This document shows positions 6,623-12,195 of a DNA stretch of 12,197 nt, piece by piece. Positions within the stretch are counted from its first letter, which is position 1. Each line of letters opens with the position of its first letter. This DNA is from an uncultured Clostridia bacterium (GTDB lineage Bacteria > Bacillota > Clostridia > Oscillospirales > Ruminococcaceae): assembly GCA_947628385.1 (NCBI GenBank), contig CANQZS010000030.1, forward strand, positions 1 through 12,197, written 5' to 3'. The notes beneath the pieces are model-generated. The model saw only the letters and a program-made list of their open reading frames with translations. It did no database searches and was not told the DNA's origin. The translations under genes and the position numbers were made by a program.

Positions 6623-7024
6623 ATGAACATAGCTTTGATCGCGCACGATTCCAAAAAAGAGCTCATGGTACAGTTCTGCATAGCGTACTGCGGTATTTTA
6701 TCGAGGCACGACCTATGTGCGACCGGCACTACCGGAAAGATGGTAGCGCAGGCAACGGGGCTGAACATTCAGCGCTATCTGAGTGGTTCCCAAGGTGGGG
6801 ATCAGCAGATAAGTGCGCGAATATCCTGCAATGAAATAGATCTTCTTCTCTTTTTCAGAGATCCGTTGACGCCAAAGCCTCACGAGCCTAACGAGATGAA
6901 TCTTCTGAGGTTATGTGATGTACACAACATACCTGTAGCGACGAACATAGCTACAGCGGAGGCGCTTATTCACGCTCTTGAGCGTGGAGATCTTGACTGG
7001 AGGCAGATCGTTAATCCTGCATGA
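6623..7024 (+). CDS. mgsA: Methylglyoxal synthase family protein with altered active-site residue
   Basis: Methylglyoxal synthase converts dihydroxyacetone phosphate to methylglyoxal and phosphate, a bypass of lower glycolysis. The 133 residues cover the domain: IALIAHD (3-9), ATGTTG (33-38), GGDQQ (58-62), FFRDPLT (77-83), PHEP (86-89) and LRLCDVHNIPVATNIATAE (95-113). Aligned to E. coli, H8, D9, D60, D80 and H87 correspond to H19, D20, D71, D91 and H98. N90 replaces D101, a residue reported important for catalysis, and SGSQGGDQQ replaces the usual SGPxGGDQQ. The ATG has AGAGGA 11 bases upstream and lies 40 bases after minD, so they are probably co-transcribed. Activity is therefore doubtful or altered; the fold assignment is firm. 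Confidence 0.88.
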   Translation: MNIALIAHDSKKELMVQFCIAYCGILSRHDLCATGTTGKMVAQATGLNIQRYLSGSQGGDQQISARISCNEIDLLLFFRDPLTPKPHEPNEMNLLRLCDVHNIPVATNIATAEALIHALERGDLDWRQIVNPA

Positions 7025-7030
7025 TCTAAT

Positions 7031-7080
7031 ATTGTTAAAAACAGGGAATGTTCAGGTGAACATTCCCTGTTTTTAACAAT
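7031..7080. terminator. Bidirectional intrinsic terminator, 24-bp perfect stem
   Basis: The arms 7031-7054 and 7057-7080 are perfect reverse complements around a GG centre. The stem has a CAGGGAATGTTCA core followed by TTTTTAACAAT, with the mirror-image A-tract on the other side, so it can stop transcription of mgsA (plus) and of the deaminase gene (minus). Confidence 0.93.
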
Positions 7081-7100
7081 TTTGCGCTTCGCGCAAAATT
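7078..7100. terminator. Second hairpin (AATTTTGCGC stem) overlapping deaminase stop
   Basis: AATTTTGCGC (7078-7087) and GCGCAAAATT (7091-7100) form a perfect 10-bp stem with a TTC loop. It abuts the longer terminator and overlaps two bases of the minus-strand TAA stop (7099-7101). The same stem recurs after metA. Confidence 0.7.
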
Positions 7101-7596
7101 AATATCCATCAGTGCCGTTTATGGATTCATCATTGTCTATCCAGTTCTCAACATTTATGGTGGTGTATGTTTCCTTGGTGTTGCGGATAATTACCGTGCT
7201 TATGCCGGCATTTATTATCATTCTTTTGCACATGGAACATGGCTCTACTTCACCGTCAAGCTTGCCCGTCTTTGCATCATGACACGCAAGATATAAGGTC
7301 GCACCAAGCATATCCTGCCTTGAAGCAGCAATTATCGCATTAGCTTCAGCATGAACGCTCCTGCAAAGCTCGTACCGCTGCCCTTTGGGAATGTTGAGCT
7401 TCTCCCTTGTGCAGTAGCCAAGATCAACACAGTTGGAACGTCCCCTCGGCGCGCCTACATAGCCGGTGGAAATTATCCTGTCATTGCTGACGATTATAGC
7501 TCCGAAATGTCTGCGTATACATGTGCTTCGTTCAAGAACAGCTTCGGCAATGTCAAGATAATAATTTATTTTATCGCGTCTGTTATATTCTCCCAT
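7099..7596 (-). CDS. dCMP/cytidine deaminase family protein (ComEB-like)
   Basis: Zinc-dependent deaminase of 165 residues, most like dCMP deaminase, which makes dUMP for thymidylate synthesis. Zinc-site motifs are HAEANAI (His82, catalytic Glu84) and PCSMC (Cys120, Cys123). The N-terminal GAIIVSNDRIISTGYVGAPRG (32-52) and the insert NCVDLGYCTREKLNIPKGQRYELC (55-78), with extra cysteines, are typical of the ComEB/dCMP deaminase group. The start ATG is preceded by GGGAGAGGG with six bases spacing. It has its own promoter (7631-7659) and its end abuts the bidirectional terminator facing mgsA. Substrate choice between dCMP and related pyrimidines is inferred from family resemblance. Confidence 0.9.
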   Translation of the reverse strand: MGEYNRRDKINYYLDIAEAVLERSTCIRRHFGAIIVSNDRIISTGYVGAPRGRSNCVDLGYCTREKLNIPKGQRYELCRSVHAEANAIIAASRQDMLGATLYLACHDAKTGKLDGEVEPCSMCKRMIINAGISTVIIRNTKETYTTINVENWIDNDESINGTDGY

Positions 7597-7630
7597 AATG
7601 ATCCCTCTCCCTTAATGTGTTATTATTAAT

Positions 7631-7659
7631 GTTATACCACATTCCGCGGAAAATTTCAA
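7631..7659 (-). promoter_or_regulatory. Sigma-A promoter for the deaminase gene
   Basis: On the minus strand, TTGAAA (7659-7654), a 17-bp spacer, and TATAAC (7636-7631) with an extended TGG before the -10. The spacer holds a 10-bp palindrome TTCCGCGGAA (7642-7651) between the two hexamers. Transcription would start about 27 bases before the ATG. Confidence 0.8.
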
Positions 7660-7712
7660 GGGCTTTTTAAAGCTTTATGCATTTTTCAGAGTATATCTGC
7701 CGAATTGAGCAG

Positions 7713-7727
7713 TATCCGTGCCGGATA
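7713..7727 (-). other. Short hairpin right after scfB stop
   Basis: TATCCG (7713-7718) and CGGATA (7722-7727) pair around TGC. No U-tract follows on the minus strand, so termination is weak or absent and scfB transcripts may run into the deaminase gene. Confidence 0.35.
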
Positions 7728-9110
7728 TTAAGCCTCGGCATTGATCTCCTCCGCAGCCTTTGCGGCTTTTATCATGATAGCACATTCAAGACGCTTTTTC
7801 TGCATCTCGCAGGACAGCTTATGCGCGGAAAGAATATTTCCCGTATAAATATAGTTGTTCGCATTGCACCCGCCGCTGCAATAGAATTTCGCCCAGCATT
7901 TGCGGCAGTCCTCTTTGGTGTAGATGTGAGCCGCGGCAAATTCTTTCTTGATGTCGGTATTGAATGTTCCCTCATGGATATTTCCCATTTTGTACCGATC
8001 TATGCCTACAAACTGATGACATGGGTAAATATCCCCGTCGGGAGTGACTGCAACATATTCGTTTCCGCTGCCGCAGCCCCGCAGCCGCTTTATTGCACAG
8101 GGTCCCTGATCCAGATCAAGCATAAAATGAAAGAAATTGAAATGCTTTCCCTGTTTGTCATGTTCAAGAATTATATTCGCAAGCCTTTCATATTCTGAAA
8201 AAACAGCGGGAAGCTCCTTTTCCGTTATGGCATAGCTCATGGACGGATCACATACGACAGGCTCTACCGAGATCTGATCGAAGCCCTCGCCGTAAAGATG
8301 CAGAACGTCCTCGGCAAAGTCAAGATTGTATTTTGTGAACGTTCCTCTTACGTAGTAATTTTCACGCCCGCGCAGTTCAACGAGCTCCTTATATTTGTCC
8401 ATTATGCGGTCGTAGCAGCCTGTGCCGTCCACGCGCTTTCTTACGCGATCGTTGACTTCCTTTCTGCCGTCTACCGAGAGAACGACATTGGACATCTCTT
8501 TATTGATGAAATCCATTTTTTCCTTGTCAAGGAGCATACCATTGGTGGTTATGGTGAATCTGAACCGCTTTCCGAATTCCTTTTCACGGCTCCTGCCGTA
8601 CTCGACGAGCTGTTTTACTACGTCCCAGTTCATGAGCGGTTCTCCGCCGAAAAAGTCAAGCTCAAGATTTTCTCTGTCGCCGGAATTTTCCAAAAGAAAG
8701 TCGATAGCTTTCTTTCCTGTTTCAAAGCTCATGTGCATACGCTTTCCAAGACCGTAATCTCCGGTAGAAGCGAAGCAGTATTCGCATCTGAGATTGCAGT
8801 CCTGTTCAACGAGCAGGCACATTGCCTTTACCGGAGAAGCTACGGAATATGAAGCGAATTTTTCGTAATCGTCCTCGGAAAACAGTATGCCGTCCTTATA
8901 AAGCTGAACGACTTCGTTATAACAGGTCACAACGTCTCTTTCGTCGTGGAAGCGCATCATTTTTTCTATGACCCAGCGTGGACATTCGTCGTCAAAGGGA
9001 GGACTTACGTTGTCCAGCAGGTCAAAGGTTATCTCGTCTACGAGGTGGACGCCTCCGCTGTGAACGTCCAGAACTATATTCAGACCGTTGAGCTTGTACT
9101 TATGTATCAT
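7728..9110 (-). CDS. scfB: SCIFF peptide radical SAM maturase (thioether cross-link forming)
   Basis: Radical SAM/SPASM enzyme of 460 residues that installs Cys-to-Thr type thioether cross-links in the adjacent SCIFF precursor (ranthipeptide class). The N-terminal MIHKYKLNGLNIVLDVHSGGVHLVDE is a peptide-binding region typical of this family. The radical SAM motif is C105-x3-C109-x2-C112, followed by FFGGEPLMNW (153-162) and ITTNGMLLD (187-195). The SPASM region supplies auxiliary-cluster cysteines at C338, C346, C364, C402, C405, C411, C415 and C434. ATG 9110 follows GGGGGAA with about four to six bases spacing; a TTG at 9125 is inside that region and is rejected. It lies 104 bases downstream of scfA, the standard pairing. 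Confidence 0.96.
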   Translation of the reverse strand: MIHKYKLNGLNIVLDVHSGGVHLVDEITFDLLDNVSPPFDDECPRWVIEKMMRFHDERDVVTCYNEVVQLYKDGILFSEDDYEKFASYSVASPVKAMCLLVEQDCNLRCEYCFASTGDYGLGKRMHMSFETGKKAIDFLLENSGDRENLELDFFGGEPLMNWDVVKQLVEYGRSREKEFGKRFRFTITTNGMLLDKEKMDFINKEMSNVVLSVDGRKEVNDRVRKRVDGTGCYDRIMDKYKELVELRGRENYYVRGTFTKYNLDFAEDVLHLYGEGFDQISVEPVVCDPSMSYAITEKELPAVFSEYERLANIILEHDKQGKHFNFFHFMLDLDQGPCAIKRLRGCGSGNEYVAVTPDGDIYPCHQFVGIDRYKMGNIHEGTFNTDIKKEFAAAHIYTKEDCRKCWAKFYCSGGCNANNYIYTGNILSAHKLSCEMQKKRLECAIMIKAAKAAEEINAEA

Positions 9111-9146
9111 AAAATTCCCCCACAAAAAATTCCATTAAAAGCAAAT

Positions 9147-9203
9147 AAGGGACATTTCTGCCCCTTACCCTCTCCGCAAAGACACAGCCCTCCGAAAGGA
9201 AGG
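9147..9203 (-). other. Two hairpins in the scfA-scfB spacer
   Basis: In the minus-strand RNA, CCUUCC (9203-9198) pairs with GGAGGG (9193-9188) around UUUC. Then AAGGGGC (9166-9160) pairs with GUCCCUU (9153-9147) around a six-base loop, with one G-U pair each. Neither is followed directly by a clean U-tract, so partial attenuation or 3'-end stabilisation of scfA mRNA is more likely than full termination. Confidence 0.45.
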
Positions 9204-9214
9204 TCTCTTCACGA

Positions 9215-9352
9215 TCACTTCTCGCACTTCTGATTAGCAACTGTGCAGGAAGTTTTGCAGGCAGACTGGCACGAAGCCTGACATTTGCCGCAGCCGCCCT
9301 TAGCAGCAGTTCCTTTCAGGTTAGCCTTGTTGATTGTGATTATGTGTTTCAT
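9215..9352 (-). CDS. scfA: SCIFF (six-cysteines-in-forty-five) ribosomal peptide precursor
   Basis: A 45-residue RiPP precursor with exactly six cysteines. The leader MKHIITINKANLKGTAAKGG is followed by the core GCGKCQASCQSACKTSCTV and the end ANQKCEK, almost the consensus of the Clostridia SCIFF family. ScfB modifies it with thioether bridges; SCIFF-type ranthipeptides have been linked to cell-density signalling in Clostridium, but the role here is not shown. The start is fixed by GGAGG (9365-9361) eight bases before ATG 9352; upstream in-frame codons encode only a hydrophobic, non-family stretch. It has a strong promoter of its own, consistent with precursor excess over the enzyme. No dedicated protease or exporter gene is visible. 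Confidence 0.97.
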   Translation of the reverse strand: MKHIITINKANLKGTAAKGGCGKCQASCQSACKTSCTVANQKCEK

Positions 9353-9383
9353 TGGAAAAACCTCCAGAAAAAAGATTATGATA

Positions 9384-9412
9384 ATTATAACACATATTCC
9401 GACATATTGCAA
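9384..9412 (-). promoter_or_regulatory. Sigma-A promoter for scfA
   Basis: On the minus strand, TTGCAA (9412-9407), a 17-bp spacer, then TATAAT (9389-9384) with extended -10 TGT. It sits in the 68-base gap after the TIGR04086 gene. Transcription would start about 25 bases before the ATG. Confidence 0.88.
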
Positions 9413-9420
9413 TAGTCATT

Positions 9421-9825
9421 TTAACGAAATCTTTGGGGGGAATTTACACCAAATATGCCACCTATTGCAGAACAGGCAAGTATTATTAACAATTTTGTAA
9501 AGATGCCGCCTATAGAAAAGCTTCTGACGAATATCAAGCCGAATATCAGAGCCGCCGCAAATATGACCGTTCCGCAGACAAGACCGGATCTTATGCCGAA
9601 TTTGCCGCGGCGCTTGGCGGCGGTAAAGCCTCCCGCAAAGCAGCCCGCGCACAGGGCGAAGCTTGACATTACCGAAAATATACCGTCGTTAAGGTCGATA
9701 ACGGAGGCGACAGCCGAAAATATCATGCTTGCCGTAAATACGGCTCCCACAAAGGCAAGGACGGTATGTATTATCATAATGATCCGCTGTTCTTTCATAC
9801 GCTTGGCGGGATCCTTTCTGCGCAT
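9421..9825 (-). CDS. TIGR04086 family (YrzE-like) membrane protein
   Basis: A 134-residue protein with a basic cytoplasmic N-terminus (MRRKDPAKRMKEQR) and four hydrophobic segments, about 16-42, 51-69, 79-100 and 106-127. The segments are Gly/Ala rich (CAGCFAGGFTAAKRRGKFGIRSG in the middle). I recognise this as the TIGR04086 family, which commonly lies just upstream of the SCIFF precursor in Clostridia. Its biochemical function is not known. ATG 9825 has GGAGG (9838-9834) eight bases upstream; the GTG at 9834 overlaps that site and is rejected. Synteny suggests a link to SCIFF production, export or sensing, or just shared housekeeping context, since the family also occurs in genomes lacking SCIFF. 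Confidence 0.8.
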   Translation of the reverse strand: MRRKDPAKRMKEQRIIMIIHTVLAFVGAVFTASMIFSAVASVIDLNDGIFSVMSSFALCAGCFAGGFTAAKRRGKFGIRSGLVCGTVIFAAALIFGLIFVRSFSIGGIFTKLLIILACSAIGGIFGVNSPQRFR

Positions 9826-9905
9826 GGCAGGCACCTCCGTTCCGTTATACTAATGACTATGCTGCCGGCGGGAAAAAAATTCGCCCGAATTCATATAATG
9901 CCTAC

Positions 9906-9934
9906 TTGAAAAAATATCGGAAGTGTGCTACAAT
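9906..9934 (+). promoter_or_regulatory. Sigma-A promoter for lipoprotein-metA, near-leaderless
   Basis: TTGAAA (9906-9911), a 17-bp spacer, TACAAT (9929-9934). The ATG of the downstream gene starts at 9944, so initiation about seven bases after the -10 leaves a 5' leader of only a few bases and no room for a Shine-Dalgarno site. Confidence 0.75.
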
Positions 9935-9941
9935 TATATCA
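9933..9941 (-). promoter_or_regulatory. Possible extended -10 promoter for the TIGR04086 gene
   Basis: On the minus strand, TGATATAAT (9941-9933) matches an extended -10; no good -35 is seen. It overlaps two bases of the divergent -10 at 9929-9934, so the two promoters would exclude each other. Its leader to ATG 9825 would be about 100 bases. Confidence 0.4.
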
Positions 9942-9943
9942 TT

Positions 9944-10522
9944 ATGAAAAGAATATGTGTTTTTTCTTTGATCCTGTTGTCGGCGGCAATGGCTGCCTGC
10001 AATGTGGATACTACCAGAACGGTCGTATATACCGACGCCGATCCGAATATAACCGTTATGCCGATGGAGACCTTTACCACTCCTGCGGATACATACAGCG
10101 AGTATCTTGCTTCCAGACGGGCGGAGGAGGAGTCCGCAGCAAATGACGTCCGGCAGAGAGTCGTAATAGGAGATGTTTCGGCGGATACAGCCGCTTCACA
10201 GTTCAGCGCAGGCTCTGTGGGGGCTGTTACGGCTCTGCCTTATACCGATGTGACTGCGGACAGCCGTATACCGGAGATCCCATCAGCAGATACGTCAGTA
10301 CCTATGTCTGCGCCGGAGATACCGGAGGGGAACTACAGTGCAGATATGAATGTGGCAGGCGTGGGAATATCCTTGCCGGAAACGGTCAGGGCAGAGGATA
10401 TTTCCATAGAAAGACCCGCAGCGGATACAGCGGTCGCCGGAGGTATACAAGCCGTTACCTCGCCGCCCGTATATACGGAAACTGCGGTAAATATCATTAA
10501 TTCCGATGGAGGAGCAGGATAA
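9944..10522 (+). CDS. Putative lipoprotein of unknown function
   Basis: A 192-residue protein I do not recognise. It has a short lipoprotein signal, MKRICVFSLILLSAAMAAC, with lipid-attachment Cys19 (lipobox M-A-A-C, a less common -3 residue). The mature part is rich in Ala, Thr, Ser, Asp and Pro, without Cys and without long hydrophobic segments. It contains loose repeats such as PEIPSADTS (110-118) and PEIPEGNYSAD (124-134), and looks extended or disordered. The start at 9944 is needed to keep the signal peptide, although no Shine-Dalgarno precedes it; the mRNA appears near-leaderless. Its TAA overlaps the metA ATG by one base, so the two are translationally coupled. A surface linker or poorly conserved envelope protein is possible, but no function is assigned. 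Confidence 0.7.
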   Translation: MKRICVFSLILLSAAMAACNVDTTRTVVYTDADPNITVMPMETFTTPADTYSEYLASRRAEEESAANDVRQRVVIGDVSADTAASQFSAGSVGAVTALPYTDVTADSRIPEIPSADTSVPMSAPEIPEGNYSADMNVAGVGISLPETVRAEDISIERPAADTAVAGGIQAVTSPPVYTETAVNIINSDGGAG

Positions 10523-11448
10523 TGCCTATTAATATTTCAAACGATCTTCCGGCATTTGCGGTGCTGAATCAGGAAAATATTTTTGTTATGACCGATACCG
10601 ATGCATCGCATCAGGATATTCGTCCGCTGAAGATCGCCATTGTGAATCTTATGCCTAAAAAAATAGAGACTGAGACTCAGATACTCAGGCTCCTTTCAAA
10701 TACTCCGCTTCAGGTAGATGTGGAGCTTATCCAGATGGCAAGCCATGTTACGAAAAACACTTCTCAGGAGCATCTTACAAAGTTCTACAAGACCTTTGAC
10801 GATGTAAAGGATCAGCGTTTTGACGGAATGATAATAACCGGTGCGCCGATAGAGCATCTACCCTTTGAGGAGGTCGATTACTGGGACGAGCTTTGCAGGA
10901 TCATGGAATGGTCGCGCAGCAATGTATATTCGGTACTGCATATCTGTTGGGGAGCGCAGGCGGGGCTTTACTATCATTACGGCATACCAAAGTATGATCT
11001 TCCGAAAAAGATGTTCGGAGTTTTTCCACATAAGGCGGAGGTGGTGAACTGTCCGCTACTGAGGGGATTTGACGAGAGGTTTTTCGTACCTCATTCAAGG
11101 CATACCGAAATACGCCGTGAGGACGTTGAGAGGGAAAGCAAGCTGCGTATACTGGCTTCCTCCGAGGAATCGGGAGTAAACATCATTTCCGACATTACGG
11201 AAAGGCAATATTTTTTCATGGGACATTTTGAATATGATCGTCTGACGCTTTCTGGGGAATATTTCCGTGACAAAGGCAAGGGGTTAGAGATAGCTGTTCC
11301 AAAGCATTATTTTCCATATGATGATCCGTCGCAGCCGCCGAATTTCAACTGGCGGGCGCATGCGAATCTGATATTTTCCAACTGGCTCAATTACTGTGTA
11401 TATCAGGAGACTCCGTACGATCTTGACAAGCTGGAACCGATAACGTAA
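10522..11448 (+). CDS. metA: Homoserine O-acetyltransferase, MetA (HTS) family
   Basis: Activates homoserine with an acyl-CoA for methionine synthesis in the cytoplasm. The 308 residues align over full length with MetA: NLMPKKIETETQILRLLSNTPLQ (42-64), TGAPIEHLPFEEVDYW (106-121), the nucleophile Cys142 in HICWGAQAG, and His235 and Glu237 in GHFEYD. Residue 111 is Glu; in this family Glu111 marks acetyl-CoA use, while Gly111, as in E. coli, marks succinyl-CoA use. So the product is predicted to be O-acetylhomoserine despite the historic succinyltransferase name. GGAGGA (10508-10513) lies eight bases before the ATG, inside the end of the lipoprotein gene. No SAM riboswitch or T-box is seen upstream. 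A convergent terminator follows. Confidence 0.95.
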   Translation: MPINISNDLPAFAVLNQENIFVMTDTDASHQDIRPLKIAIVNLMPKKIETETQILRLLSNTPLQVDVELIQMASHVTKNTSQEHLTKFYKTFDDVKDQRFDGMIITGAPIEHLPFEEVDYWDELCRIMEWSRSNVYSVLHICWGAQAGLYYHYGIPKYDLPKKMFGVFPHKAEVVNCPLLRGFDERFFVPHSRHTEIRREDVERESKLRILASSEESGVNIISDITERQYFFMGHFEYDRLTLSGEYFRDKGKGLEIAVPKHYFPYDDPSQPPNFNWRAHANLIFSNWLNYCVYQETPYDLDKLEPIT

Positions 11449-11456
11449 ATTTAATG

Positions 11457-11483
11457 CAATTTTGCGCCTGCGGCGCAAAATTG
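11457..11483. terminator. Bidirectional terminator hairpin between metA and the last gene
   Basis: CAATTTTGCGCC (11457-11468) and GGCGCAAAATTG (11472-11483) form a perfect 12-bp stem with a TGC loop. It lies 8 bases after the metA stop and 4 bases from the end of the convergent gene. The A-rich and T-rich stem bases on both sides suit two-way termination. It shares the AATTTTGCGC stem with 7078-7100. Confidence 0.85.
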
Positions 11484-11487
11484 TTAG

Positions 11488-12195
11488 TTACGCTTTGCTT
11501 CGGCTTTTTTTTAGAGTCGCCGACCATAACAGCATTATTATCCCAATAACGGCAAGTACCGCCCCAAGACGGTAAATATCCGGACAGATCACGTCCGCAG
11601 CACATTTGATTATGCTGCGGATAAATCTTTCCTTGCCGGTGAAAAATACCTGCGCAGAGCATAAAAACGCCGTGAGAAGTATCCCCATTCCTCCTGCAAG
11701 CACCGCTCCGCCGCCCCAGCTGAGGACCTTTGACGTCCTCTTGTTTATCAAACGCAGAACAAAAAGCATTGATACCGCTATACAGCTTTCAATTACCATT
11801 ACCGGAAGCGAACGGAACAGCCTTAAAGCCGTCAGTGCCTTTTCCCCTACAGCCGATTCAAGCCTTGCCGGAGCTATGGCTTCAAGAACAGGCTCGGCAC
11901 GGTCAAGCTCGGAAAAGGCAAGATCTATATCATGCCCCGAAAGAGGAGTCCCTATAGATTCGCTTATAAGATCTATGTTTTCGGTAAACGCCGCCTTTAG
12001 CTTCTCAGTGGTGAGCTTTTCAGGCATTTCTCCCTCGCGGATAAGCCTTGCGTAACCGTCAAGCTGATCGGCAAGAAATTCTCCGGCAGTGGAATTTTCA
12101 TATATCTCCCTTATGTCCTCACGGGTAAGCCCCGTTCCCTCGGAAAGCGTGAAAACAGCCTCCTGTACGGTGGTATCAGAGGAAATACCCAGATC
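11488..12195 (-). CDS. Membrane protein of unknown function (5' end outside window)
   Basis: The frame stays open to the right edge, so the ATG at 12027 is probably internal and 235 C-terminal residues are visible. The first 129 are soluble and acidic, with helix-like stretches (VQEAVFTLSEGTGLTREDIREIYENS, split here as residues 10-35). Three transmembrane helices follow at about 130-150, 161-186 and 209-228, ending in the basic tail KKSRSKA. The positive-inside rule (NKRTSK loop and basic tail inside) puts the soluble domain outside the cell. I recognise no family. The context gives little: it converges on metA across a shared terminator, so it belongs to an operon lying to the right. It may be an envelope protein with an extracellular domain, by topology only. 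Confidence 0.75.
   Translation of the reverse strand, partial: DLGISSDTTVQEAVFTLSEGTGLTREDIREIYENSTAGEFLADQLDGYARLIREGEMPEKLTTEKLKAAFTENIDLISESIGTPLSGHDIDLAFSELDRAEPVLEAIAPARLESAVGEKALTALRLFRSLPVMVIESCIAVSMLFVLRLINKRTSKVLSWGGGAVLAGGMGILLTAFLCSAQVFFTGKERFIRSIIKCAADVICPDIYRLGAVLAVIGIIMLLWSATLKKSRSKA

Noticed and set aside
7677..8852. Plus-strand open frames across 7677-8198 and 8298-8852
   Set aside because: They are antisense shadows of scfB, whose motifs are all intact on the minus strand; they lack ribosome-binding sites.
9455..9853. Plus-strand open frame of 132 codons at 9455-9853
   Set aside because: It is antisense to the TIGR04086 gene, lacks a Shine-Dalgarno and looks like a low-complexity shadow.
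10430..10521. SAM riboswitch or T-box before metA
   Set aside because: The upstream sequence is the coding end of the lipoprotein gene, with a one-base overlap; no leader space is available.
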